Source: an uncultured Lacibacter sp. (GTDB lineage: Bacteria > Bacteroidota > Bacteroidia > Chitinophagales > Chitinophagaceae). From it: a stretch of 13,301 bases of DNA. Each line of letters opens with the position of its first letter. Within the stretch, counting starts at the first letter, position 1. The translations under genes were made by a program, and so were the position numbers. The notes under the pieces were generated by a model, which saw only the letters and a program-made list of their open reading frames with translations, searched no databases and was not told the origin of the DNA. Shown in pieces: positions 1-7,799 of this stretch. The DNA lies in contig NZ_CAMLGT010000084.1 of the NCBI RefSeq assembly GCF_946479605.1, forward strand, positions 1 to 13,301, in the 5' to 3' direction.

Positions 1-1203
1 TACTGCCAACGGACTATCAATAATTCCAGGTTTGCCAAATGAACCTTTACCAACGGCAGTGCCTGTTCTCGTTTCATTCACTACACGCTCATCGGTTGCA
101 TCACGTTTTGGGAAAATGGCACCAGCATAACGCAACACTTTTTCATATGCTTGCTTTGCTGTTTCACCAGGTAATGCAATGCTCACTGGAAATGCTTTGT
201 TAGAAATAGCTTCTAAAGGATAACCCTGTGCTTTCAGATCAACGCCATTCTCATTCTTTTTTGTCAACCCTTTATCGCCTTCCATGATATTGCCAGCAAC
301 AAACCACTCACCTGTTCCTTTACTGTTTTCTTTTTGATAAGAGGCGTTGACAAATTTTAATTCGGATGATGTTGCCGGACCCGGCTTGTAATAATTGTTG
401 ATAATATTCACCTGCGACAACCCTCCTGCAATATTTACTTCGCCGCCATAAGCCGCATTGGCATTGCCCCAATTATAAATCACATTATTGCGGTAATCGA
501 TCAATGCAAACGTATCATGTGCTCTTGCACCATTGAAGCGTACTGCACGACTGTTGAGATGTGCTAATAAGTTGTGATGATAGCTTGCGTATTGTCCGCC
601 CCATACACCACCATAAGAACGATGCCCTTTTTGATGACCTGCTTCATACAAACCTTCACTAATGATACACCACTGCACAGTTGTATTTTTTGTATCGTAC
701 ATGGCTGCACATTCTTCATTGGCCCAACTGAAACTGCAATGATCAACAATTACATCATGACAGTTCTCCATATCAAAGCCGTACAATCCTGTTTTCAATG
801 TACCACCGGGGCGTGAACGGATATAGCGGATAATGATATTACCATGATTGCCTTTTGCAGAAGCGCCATTTAAAATGAGCGATTGATTTTTTAAACAGAT
901 GCCGTCGCCGGGAGCTGTTTGTCCGGCAATGGTTAAGTTGGAACGTTTGATCTGGATCTTCGATTGCAATTCAATAATTCCCGATACACGAAAAATAACT
1001 GTTAATGCTTCGCCGGGGAATTGTTCCAATGCCCAGCGGAAACTTCCTACGCCACTATCGTTGAGATTGGTCACGGCAACAATGTTCCCTCCTCTTCCAC
1101 CTGTTGCATATTTACCAAAACCTTCTGCACCGGGAAATGCAACCTGCTGTGCAAATAAATGTTGTGTAAAAAATAAAAATGCAATTACCAGTCGTTTTTT
1201 CAT
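1..1203 (-). CDS. secreted pectate lyase, polysaccharide lyase family 1-like (3' end cut by window edge)
   Basis: Reading down from the ATG at 1203, the frame stays open for 401 codons to base 1, so the C-terminus lies outside the window. Residues 1-20 (MKKRLVIAFLFFTQHLFAQQ) are a signal peptide. The mature start, VAFPGAEGFGKYATGGRGG, is the hallmark N-terminus of family 1 pectate lyases of Bacteroidota. It is followed by beta-helix motifs: NLTIAGQTAPGDG (89-101), VDHCSFSW (153-160) and HHNLLAHLNSR (209-219), whose Arg is the likely catalytic base by analogy to the family. Enzymes of this family cleave polygalacturonate by beta-elimination, giving unsaturated oligouronides, outside the cytoplasm. 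The gene starts 63 bases after the oxidoreductase gene in the same direction and is probably the operon's distal gene, though it could have its own promoter. The family is clear; the exact substrate (pectate or a rhamnogalacturonan region) is not. Confidence 0.9.
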   Translation of the reverse strand, partial: MKKRLVIAFLFFTQHLFAQQVAFPGAEGFGKYATGGRGGNIVAVTNLNDSGVGSFRWALEQFPGEALTVIFRVSGIIELQSKIQIKRSNLTIAGQTAPGDGICLKNQSLILNGASAKGNHGNIIIRYIRSRPGGTLKTGLYGFDMENCHDVIVDHCSFSWANEECAAMYDTKNTTVQWCIISEGLYEAGHQKGHRSYGGVWGGQYASYHHNLLAHLNSRAVRFNGARAHDTFALIDYRNNVIYNWGNANAAYGGEVNIAGGLSQVNIINNYYKPGPATSSELKFVNASYQKENSKGTGEWFVAGNIMEGDKGLTKKNENGVDLKAQGYPLEAISNKAFPVSIALPGETAKQAYEKVLRYAGAIFPKRDATDERVVNETRTGTAVGKGSFGKPGIIDSPLAV

Positions 1204-1266
1204 TACAATCTTTTCTTTGAACTATTCACAACTACCGTGATGGTTTGCAACAGCTGATGAGGTTCG

Positions 1267-2337
1267 TTAAATCAGATCATTTATTTTAATACCACCTTGC
1301 TGACAACTCATATATGCAGCTTCAGTACATGCCATGGTGTATAAACAATCTTCCACAGCATTATCCGGTTTCTCAATTTTTCCTGCAGCTGCCAGCATTA
1401 CCTGTTCCATTGTTCCGATAAATGCATGTGGAAACCAACTGCCGTCAATTTTCTTTTCCTGCCACTGCGGTTCTTTTCCTTCTTCCAGAAACACATATTC
1501 AAAACTATCGGCTTCGCCACGGGGATAATTGATGAGTGCCCCAAAGTTGATGAGCACCGCACCTTTTGTTCCTTCAAACTTGATATACGATTGCTGCTTT
1601 GGCGTTCCGTAATTATGACAATGATTGGTAAGAATGTTCGCCCGTATCATGTCACCATAATCCATAATGATGTTGCTGCGTACCGATGCAAGCGCAGGCA
1701 TACTCGGATGTTTGGTTGACTTCGCATAGACCGATACAGGATTGCCCAGTATATGTCGCACAAGATCGATGTAATGAATACTATGATACAAGATCTCCAC
1801 TCGTGGTGATTTCATTAAAAAATCCCACAGATGCCAGGGCGTGTACACGTTTACATTCACTTCAATATCGTTGATCTCACCAAGCAGTCCTTCTGTCATC
1901 ATTCGTTTTACTTCCAGAATGAATGGCGCATAACGCAGTTGAAAATTAACAGCTGCATGCAGATTCTTTCGTTTACATATCTCAAGAATCTGCTTTGCAG
2001 AATCAACATCTTCGCCCATTGGTTTTTGCAACAACACGGGAGCCCCATCCGGTAATTGTTCAAGTAACGGAATCAATGCAGGGCCGGGTACTGCAATATC
2101 AATCACTGCATTTGCAGGCAATTGTTTCAATAACTCTTCCGGGCTTGCAAACACTTTTTTAATACCAAAACGCTCAGCTGTTGCTTTTGCTTTTTCTGGA
2201 TCAAGATCACAAATACCCTGCACATGAAAACCTGCCAGCATATAGGCAGGCAGATGGGCAGCATTTACAATTCCACCTGCACCGATTATGTAAATTGGCA
2301 ATTGTGCTGAAGCGATATCTCTTTGATGACTCGTCAT
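1267..2337 (-). CDS. Gfo/Idh/MocA family NAD(P)-dependent sugar oxidoreductase
   Basis: This is a 356-residue cytoplasmic dehydrogenase of the Gfo/Idh/MocA family, which oxidises or reduces sugars and sugar derivatives with NAD(P). A Rossmann fold opens the protein: YIIGAGGI with the dinucleotide glycines near residues 19-22, then GICDLDPEKA with the acidic residue that usually selects NAD (44-46). The family lysine lies in LLQKPMGEDV (102-111), where the usual EKP is QKP. A later segment, YHSIHYIDLVRHILG, carries the histidine/aspartate pattern of the substrate domain. I chose the ATG at 2337. A TTG at 2358 would add seven residues and overlap the preceding symporter gene, while the ATG sits 13 bases after that gene's stop. 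The substrate cannot be read from sequence; the neighbours suggest a deoxyhexose or a uronate-derived compound. Confidence 0.88.
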   Translation of the reverse strand: MTSHQRDIASAQLPIYIIGAGGIVNAAHLPAYMLAGFHVQGICDLDPEKAKATAERFGIKKVFASPEELLKQLPANAVIDIAVPGPALIPLLEQLPDGAPVLLQKPMGEDVDSAKQILEICKRKNLHAAVNFQLRYAPFILEVKRMMTEGLLGEINDIEVNVNVYTPWHLWDFLMKSPRVEILYHSIHYIDLVRHILGNPVSVYAKSTKHPSMPALASVRSNIIMDYGDMIRANILTNHCHNYGTPKQQSYIKFEGTKGAVLINFGALINYPRGEADSFEYVFLEEGKEPQWQEKKIDGSWFPHAFIGTMEQVMLAAAGKIEKPDNAVEDCLYTMACTEAAYMSCQQGGIKINDLI

Positions 2338-2350
2338 TTCAAATTCTCTT

Positions 2351-3388
2351 TTACTCAACTGCTCCCAGCTTATTTCCCTGTGTTAATAATAAAACTGCCG
2401 TAATTAAAATAACAATTGCCACAGCCAGTAAGCGAATTGTTTTGCTGCTGCTGTTCTTCCATTCTTTCATCAACAACCCTGTTACTGCACTTAACAATAC
2501 CAGCATGATCATGTGAATAGCCCAACTGCTGAATTCAAATTTCCCCATACGAACATGGCCTAAACCATAAAAGAAAAACTGGCCATACCACAGCAGGCCG
2601 GTTAAAACAGCCATCACATAATTCAAGCCTAAACCACCCATACCTGTTGAAGCATACTCTGCAAATGTTTTTTCTTTCCGATGCAAATACAAACAATAGA
2701 TCATAGTGCTGATAAAAGCACCGGTATTGGAAAAAATATAAATGACGTTGCCCTGAAAATTACCTGCACCATATTTGGCGGCCACATCGGCAATGGGTTG
2801 GCCCTGGTTTAATGAAAAACCATACAATGCAGATAACACACCTGCCAGCAAACAAAGCGGCAATCCTTTTGACAATGAAAAGATGATCTTGCTTTGTTGA
2901 TGACGTTCAATATCTTTCTCTTTGCTTCGTCCTGCAAAACCACAAACAGCAATACCTAAAGCACCCATGGTTACACCACTGATGAGATAGCCCGAGCCTG
3001 TACCTGATAACACATCACCTAATGTGCCATTCACCAACGGTGGCAACAATGTACCCAACACACAGCTGATGCCAACTGAAATAGCATAGGTCAATGAAAA
3101 ACCAACATAACGAATGGCAATACCAAAAGCAGTGCCACCTACACCATAAGCAATACCTAATAAAAAACTATTCTGCATGGCAGAAGCGGGCGCTTCTTTT
3201 AATACAGTTGTTATTTGCGGAATGGTTATCCATGCAATGAGTATGGGTAATAATAACCAACAAACAGCCGCCTGCGCCAGCCAATAGGTTTGCCAGCTCC
3301 AGCCCTTTACCTTTTTTTGCGGAGTATAACAGAGTGAAGCGCTGGAAGCACCTACTGCATGAAACAAAACGCCATTAATTACTTCCAT
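2351..3388 (-). CDS. rhaT: L-rhamnose:H+ symporter family (RhaT-like) inner-membrane transporter
   Basis: This 345-residue protein is very hydrophobic and has the layout of the RhaT family, which has about ten membrane segments. The N-terminus (NGVLFHAVGASSASLCYTP, then KKVKGWSWQTYW) aligns by eye with the start of E. coli RhaT. So do YGVGGTAFGIAIRYVGFSLT, ISVGISCVLGTLLPP, GLLWYGQFFFYGLGH and the C-terminal LMKEW. RhaT imports L-rhamnose with a proton across the inner membrane; Bacteroidota often carry RhaT paralogues beside other sugar catabolic genes, so the carried sugar may differ. The ATG at 3388 follows the lactonase stop by 17 bases, with AAAAGAG just upstream as a weak ribosome-binding site. 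It is the only transporter with membrane segments in this operon, which argues that the cargo is a small monosaccharide. Confidence 0.87.
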   Translation of the reverse strand: MEVINGVLFHAVGASSASLCYTPQKKVKGWSWQTYWLAQAAVCWLLLPILIAWITIPQITTVLKEAPASAMQNSFLLGIAYGVGGTAFGIAIRYVGFSLTYAISVGISCVLGTLLPPLVNGTLGDVLSGTGSGYLISGVTMGALGIAVCGFAGRSKEKDIERHQQSKIIFSLSKGLPLCLLAGVLSALYGFSLNQGQPIADVAAKYGAGNFQGNVIYIFSNTGAFISTMIYCLYLHRKEKTFAEYASTGMGGLGLNYVMAVLTGLLWYGQFFFYGLGHVRMGKFEFSSWAIHMIMLVLLSAVTGLLMKEWKNSSSKTIRLLAVAIVILITAVLLLTQGNKLGAVE

Positions 3389-3405
3389 ACTCTTTTGCAG
3401 ATGAT

Positions 3406-4260
3406 TTAAAAAGAATAAAAGTTTGCAGCATTGGAATAAAATATTTTTTCTGCTGCTGATTTATCCACGAGTTCAAGAATTACTTCTTTATAATTTTTCC
3501 AGGCATGGTTGTAAGAACCGGCCAGTAATGCCACCGGCCAATCGCCACCAAGAAAACAACGGTCTGTTCCAAACTGCTCAACAGCAAAAGCCACATAGGG
3601 CTTTATATCATCCGCCGTCCAGTCCGCTCCTTTTTGTGCCGTTACTCCAAGCCCTGATATTTTTGCATAAAAATTCTTATGCTGCGCTGCTTCTTTCATC
3701 AGCTCACCCCATCGTCCAAATTGTTCATTTGTTGCAATTGGTGGTTGATTTAAATGATCGAACACCATTTTCAGATCCGGTACTTTGTTCGCCACTTCCA
3801 ATGCGGTTTCAATATGTTCGGGTAAAACACCTACTACATCGTAGGGAATATTATGATCGGCTAATATGTGCAGGCTGTTGATCACTGCAGGTTGCAACAG
3901 CCAATATGGATCGGGCTCATCGTGTATCAAATGACGAACGCCCTTGAAATATTTTTCTTTTCCGTATTTCCGTTGCAGTGCTTTTAAGGTTGCTTCAGGA
4001 TCAGTTAACGGCAACCAGCCAACAATACCTGCAATCCAGTTTGTGTTTACAGCAACATGCAACATCCAGTCAGTATCTTCAAAATTATTGGCAGCCTGTA
4101 CAAGAATTCCTGTTGTTATTGCTGCTTCCTGGCGATCGGCCTCCAGTTCTTCTATGGCATATGTTCGGTTAAGAATGCTGGTATTATTTTTCAGCCATGC
4201 ATACTCTGCACGTTGAAAGTCCCATATGTGAACATGTGTATCAGCAATCTTCTGTATCAT
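3406..4260 (-). CDS. amidohydrolase-2 / COG3618 lactonase (L-fucono- or L-rhamnono-lactonase-like)
   Basis: This 284-residue TIM-barrel metal-dependent hydrolase starts MIQKIADTHVHIWD. The HxH metal motif is at 9-11, with further histidines in GVRH (110) and FDHLNQPP (169) and the terminal aspartate in FLGGDWPV (240). This set and spacing match the COG3618 family, which includes L-fuconolactonase and L-rhamnono-1,4-lactonase: enzymes that open sugar lactones made by sugar dehydrogenases. I use the ATG at 4260; a TTG at 4266 would add only two residues. The gene begins 10 bases after the CoA-transferase stop and ends 17 bases before the symporter gene, so it is firmly inside the operon. It sits beside a RhaT homologue and an oxidoreductase, which fits an oxidative non-phosphorylating sugar route. 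Related members hydrolyse 2-pyrone-4,6-dicarboxylate, so the substrate remains an inference. Confidence 0.85.
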   Translation of the reverse strand: MIQKIADTHVHIWDFQRAEYAWLKNNTSILNRTYAIEELEADRQEAAITTGILVQAANNFEDTDWMLHVAVNTNWIAGIVGWLPLTDPEATLKALQRKYGKEKYFKGVRHLIHDEPDPYWLLQPAVINSLHILADHNIPYDVVGVLPEHIETALEVANKVPDLKMVFDHLNQPPIATNEQFGRWGELMKEAAQHKNFYAKISGLGVTAQKGADWTADDIKPYVAFAVEQFGTDRCFLGGDWPVALLAGSYNHAWKNYKEVILELVDKSAAEKIFYSNAANFYSF

Positions 4261-4270
4261 CGGCAAGGAA

Positions 4271-5440
4271 TTATTTACTTACATCCTGCAGGTGAGTGTT
4301 TAACCCAAATTGTTGTTCAATTTGTTCATTATGTTCCCCCAATGCAGGCGCTCCTTTGCCCGATAACTGCACTTCACCGTCCACCCTTATTGGACATCGA
4401 GTAGTGCTCACCGTGAGTCCATTGCCCGTTTGCACTTTTATTTCCATTTCCAGGAGGCGGTAACCTTCCTGCTTCACCAATGCATCATAGTTCATTACCG
4501 GGGCACACCATACGTCTGCTTTTTCCAGCACACTCAGCCAATGTTGAGCTGGCTGCTTTGCAAGATGTTGTGCTAAAATGCTTTTGATCTCATCCCGCTT
4601 GGCAAACCAATCATTGCTGTCGGAGAATTGCTTCAATGGTTCGCATTGTAACAAATCTGCAAGCGTTGGAATGTTGGTCATTGCCAATGCAATGTAATCA
4701 TCATTTGTTTTATACAGGCCATAAGGCGCTGCAATATATGCGTGGGCACTATTCACTGCGCCACGAACCGGTAATTGTTTACCATCATTATAATAACAGG
4801 TCAGTACTTCAAACTGGAAATCCAGGATACTTTCCAGCATACTCACCTGCACCAGCGCACCTTCGCCATTTTGTCCTTTGCGGAAAAGTGCTGCAAGTAT
4901 ACCTTGTGCAATATGTGTTCCGGCCATAATATCCACCACTGCCACACCCATTGGTGTAGGGCTTTCATGAATGTTATTGCTGAGCCATGCTAACCCTGAT
5001 ACTGATTGCAACAACAAATCCTGGCCAGGTAAATCTTTCCAAGGACCTTCTGCACCATAACCACTGATCTCTGCATACACCACATCAGGCTTTATCTGTT
5101 TCACCGTATTATAATCCAGCCCGATACGTTCCATTACCCCCGGGCGGAAATTATGCATCACCACATCGGCCTTTGCAATGAGTTGTTTTATTTTAAAGAG
5201 ATCATCTGGGTTCTTCAGATCGGCCGCATAGCTTTGTTTGTTACGGTTGATGGCATGAAAAATGGTTGATTCACCTTCAATCATCACATCACTCACATAC
5301 AACTCACGGCAAATATCGCCTGTTCCCGGACGCTCCACTTTAATCACCTGTGCTCCCATATCGGCCAAACGCAATGCTGCAGATGGTCCCGAAAGGAACT
5401 GGCTGAAATCGACGATCAATATATCTTCTAATAGTTTCAT
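4271..5440 (-). CDS. class III CoA-transferase, CaiB/BaiF family (second of a tandem pair)
   Basis: This 389-residue protein is a family III CoA-transferase, which moves CoA between carboxylic acids. Diagnostic segments are DFSQFLSGPSAALRLADMGA (11-30), VIKVERPGTGD (32-42), NRNKQSYAADLK (65-76), HNFRPGVMERIGLDY (96-110) and GYGAEGPW (127-134). The catalytic aspartate that carries the acyl anhydride is D170 in VVDIMAGTHIAQGILAAL, matching Asp169 of formyl-CoA transferase. The C-terminal TTRCPIRVDGE and GAPALGEHNEQI are also family features. The ATG at 5440 lies 63 bases after the stop of its paralogue, from which it probably arose by duplication. Members interlock as dimers, so the two could act as homodimers or as a heterodimer like BbsEF or SmtAB. 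Nothing in the sequence names the acid. Confidence 0.9.
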   Translation of the reverse strand: MKLLEDILIVDFSQFLSGPSAALRLADMGAQVIKVERPGTGDICRELYVSDVMIEGESTIFHAINRNKQSYAADLKNPDDLFKIKQLIAKADVVMHNFRPGVMERIGLDYNTVKQIKPDVVYAEISGYGAEGPWKDLPGQDLLLQSVSGLAWLSNNIHESPTPMGVAVVDIMAGTHIAQGILAALFRKGQNGEGALVQVSMLESILDFQFEVLTCYYNDGKQLPVRGAVNSAHAYIAAPYGLYKTNDDYIALAMTNIPTLADLLQCEPLKQFSDSNDWFAKRDEIKSILAQHLAKQPAQHWLSVLEKADVWCAPVMNYDALVKQEGYRLLEMEIKVQTGNGLTVSTTRCPIRVDGEVQLSGKGAPALGEHNEQIEQQFGLNTHLQDVSK

Positions 5441-5460
5441 TTTGTCTTTTTGTGAAGGTC

Positions 5461-5493
5461 AATGATGAATGAGAACCGCACTCATCATTCATT
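5461..5493 (-). repeat. imperfect inverted repeat between the two CoA-transferase genes
   Basis: The arms 5461-5473 and 5481-5493 pair five plus five bases, with a three-base mismatch in the middle and a seven-base loop, in the 63-base spacer between the tandem CoA-transferase genes. There is no T-run after it in the direction of transcription, so it is not a standard terminator. It could tune mRNA stability between the two genes or be a simple ATGA-rich sequence. Confidence 0.4.
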
Positions 5494-5503
5494 ACTCATA
5501 TCA

Positions 5504-6649
5504 TCAATTTCCTGTCAACAACTCTCTTCGTATCGCTTCGTTCTGCTCTCCCAATTGCGGTGCAGGCTTTGCAGACAGTAGCAACTCTCCATCTATTCGT
5601 ATCGGGCATCTTGTTGTAATAAACTGTTTGTCCTTTAATGCTACCTGCTGTTCCATTTTCAATACACGATATGCATCATGCTTTGTTAAGCCGTCCCAGT
5701 TCATTACCTCCATGGTCCACAACCCAGCTTCCTGTAACAGGTTTAACCAATACGCTGTTTCTTTTTGTTTGAGATGATCTGCCAGCAATTGTTTGATCTC
5801 GTCACGTTTTATAAATGCATCTTCTTTTGCAAATGTTTTTATGCCGGGGCAATGAATTGTATCAGCCAGTTGATGAATATCCATCATGGCTAATGCAAGA
5901 TGACCGTCAGCTGTTTCATAAATACCATACGGTGCACCTAATAATGGCTGACCGTTTGCCACCACACTTCTTTTTGGTTGCTGACCGTTGGCAAAATAAG
6001 TGGTGAGTAATTCAAACTGAAAATCGAGAACTGATTCCAGCAAACTCACTTCAATCAATCCACCTTTATTTGTTTTTTGCCGGCGGATGAGTGCGCCTAA
6101 CACACCCTGCACCAATTGCGAGCCTGCCAGAATATCGGTAATAGAAATACCAAACGGAACAGGACCATTACTACCGTTGCCCGTTGTATATGCCAGACCC
6201 GACATGGATTGCAACAGCAGATCCTGGCCGGGTTTATTTTTCCACGGACCTTTTTTCCCATAGCCTGATATTTCGGCATACACCAACCGGGGGTTCAGCC
6301 GTTGTACAGTTGTATAATCTAGCCCGTTCTTTCCCATTACATCAGGACGGAAATTATGAATGAGTACATCAGCTTTCTGTATCAGTTTATACAAAACAGT
6401 TTTGTCTTCTTCATTCTTCAGATCCGCAGTAAAACTTTCTTTATTACGGTTAATGGTATGAAACAACAATGAGTTGTCATCTACCCACATATCCTTGATA
6501 GCTAATTTTCTTCCGGCATCGCCGGTTTTTGGCCGTTCGATCTTGATTACCCTTGCACCTAGATCAGCCAGTCGTAATGAAGCCGATGGCCCGGAGAGAT
6601 ACTGACAAAACTCCAGCACAATTATTCCTTGTAATGGCAACATCGTCAT
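5504..6649 (-). CDS. class III CoA-transferase, CaiB/BaiF family (first of a tandem pair)
   Basis: This 381-residue CoA-transferase is paralogous to the gene directly downstream, and both have the same motifs in the same places: YLSGPSASLRLADLGA (17-32), VIKIERPKTGD (34-44), TINRNKESFTADLK (65-78), HNFRPDVMGKNGLDY (98-112) and GPWKNKPGQDLLLQSMSGLA. The catalytic aspartate is D172 in ITDILAGSQLVQGVLGAL, so this copy also looks active. The start ATG at 6649 overlaps the stop of the binding-protein gene (ATGA, four bases), which implies translational coupling; an in-frame ATG two codons later is an alternative. It differs from its paralogue mainly in the C-terminal third, where substrate pockets usually diverge. 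It probably loads CoA on a carboxylic acid made or used by the MaoC-like protein of the same operon; the acid is unknown. Confidence 0.9.
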   Translation of the reverse strand: MTMLPLQGIIVLEFCQYLSGPSASLRLADLGARVIKIERPKTGDAGRKLAIKDMWVDDNSLLFHTINRNKESFTADLKNEEDKTVLYKLIQKADVLIHNFRPDVMGKNGLDYTTVQRLNPRLVYAEISGYGKKGPWKNKPGQDLLLQSMSGLAYTTGNGSNGPVPFGISITDILAGSQLVQGVLGALIRRQKTNKGGLIEVSLLESVLDFQFELLTTYFANGQQPKRSVVANGQPLLGAPYGIYETADGHLALAMMDIHQLADTIHCPGIKTFAKEDAFIKRDEIKQLLADHLKQKETAYWLNLLQEAGLWTMEVMNWDGLTKHDAYRVLKMEQQVALKDKQFITTRCPIRIDGELLLSAKPAPQLGEQNEAIRRELLTGN

Positions 6650-7797
6650 ATTACAGCTGCTGTTTTTTTGAGTTGAGATTGATGATACAGTTCATTCATT
6701 GCCTTCAGTGCTTTTGCAGGATCACCATCGTTGCGTAAACACTCCTGTAACGGATCGCCTGCATGATCCTGGAAAAATAAGTAGCCATTATAACGTGGAC
6801 GAACATAACTGTTATCAAGCACGGGCAATGTATTGGTGAAATAGTTATTACTGATGCTGTTTGCTTCTGCATCTGTCCATGCCGAACGATGACCCGGCTG
6901 TCCTCCATTCTGCACATACATTGTACGCTGGCAATTGCCATCCACGATCATGCGTGCAAAATCAACAGCCACTTCCTTATGCTTACTGAATGCAGATACA
7001 GCAATACCTGTTCCGCCCAGTGTTGTTCTTAATTTTTTTGTACTAAACCTTACCACATCAGTATAATGCAGTACATGTTTTGCATACCCGTTTCTGGAAT
7101 AGTTTGAATAACCATAAGCAAACGGACAATATAAATAATCGTTACTGTTGCTCATTAACTCTGCCACAGCTATGGGGTTACAGCTAAACATTTTCTTATT
7201 AACCAAGCTGTACAACTGCTTCATGGTTTCAATGGCTTTAATGCCTGTTTGAGCATCAATCACTTCTTCTTCCCATTGAAAAGGTTCTTTGCCGTGTGCA
7301 ATACAGAATGTATAAAAATTCATGAGCAGATCAATTGGTATGGCAGGCACTGCTACTTTTCCTTCTTTCGCCAATGCAAGTACATCATCCCAAGTTTGCG
7401 GCACATTATTCAGCAGATCCTTACGATAGCTGGCAACAGGTGTAGCTGCATCAATTGCTAATGCCCATTGTTGCTGATTATAATTATAACTGATGTGTGA
7501 TTGTCCGACAGAATTATTTTGCTGATCCTGAAAATAAGCAGCAGGCAGGTATTCATTTAACGGCAACACACAATTAGTAGCCGCTGCACAACCTACCCAT
7601 GGATGATCAATAATTAAAAGGTCATAATCGGTTGTAAGTTTCTCAATAGGAAAATCAGCAAACTCCTGCAACGTCCTTTTCTTCCAGCGTATTTCTACCG
7701 CAGGCTGCAGTTCGCTATAACGTTGCGAAACAGCCAGCAGTGGAGTTATGCCCCTGCTGTGTCCCCAAGTAATGCCATTCAGTATAACCCTTTCCAT
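6646..7797 (-). CDS. substrate-binding-protein homologue (ABC solute-binding protein family 1 type) without signal peptide
   Basis: This 383-residue protein has the look of an extracellular solute-binding protein: an N-terminal beta/alpha unit (ILNGITWGHSRGITPLLAVS, 5-24), VEIRWKKRTLQEF (34-46), DYDLLIIDHPWVG (57-69), a cross-over region with SYRKDLLNNVPQTWDDVLALA, and LGGTGIAVSAFSKHKEVAVDF followed by NGGQPGHRSAWTD. These are typical of sugar-binding family 1 proteins. It starts directly with MERVILNGITW: there is no hydrophobic segment, no lipobox and no cleavage site. The start is fixed by an AAAGGAAA ribosome-binding site and by the MaoC stop only two bases upstream, so a leader has not been missed. 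No ABC permease or ATPase is in the window. It may therefore be a cytoplasmic ligand-binding or chaperone-like partner of the CoA enzymes, or it may leave the cell by another route. Its ligand and role are unknown. Confidence 0.78.
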   Translation of the reverse strand: MERVILNGITWGHSRGITPLLAVSQRYSELQPAVEIRWKKRTLQEFADFPIEKLTTDYDLLIIDHPWVGCAAATNCVLPLNEYLPAAYFQDQQNNSVGQSHISYNYNQQQWALAIDAATPVASYRKDLLNNVPQTWDDVLALAKEGKVAVPAIPIDLLMNFYTFCIAHGKEPFQWEEEVIDAQTGIKAIETMKQLYSLVNKKMFSCNPIAVAELMSNSNDYLYCPFAYGYSNYSRNGYAKHVLHYTDVVRFSTKKLRTTLGGTGIAVSAFSKHKEVAVDFARMIVDGNCQRTMYVQNGGQPGHRSAWTDAEANSISNNYFTNTLPVLDNSYVRPRYNGYLFFQDHAGDPLQECLRNDGDPAKALKAMNELYHQSQLKKTAAVI

Positions 7798-7799
7798 TC

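Noticed and set aside
2338..2358. N-terminal extension of the oxidoreductase from a TTG
   Set aside because: The extension would overlap the symporter gene and adds no Rossmann-fold residue; the ATG at 2337 is better placed.
3423..3881. 152-codon plus-strand open frame
   Set aside because: It is antisense to the lactonase gene, has low-complexity composition and no recognisable motif.
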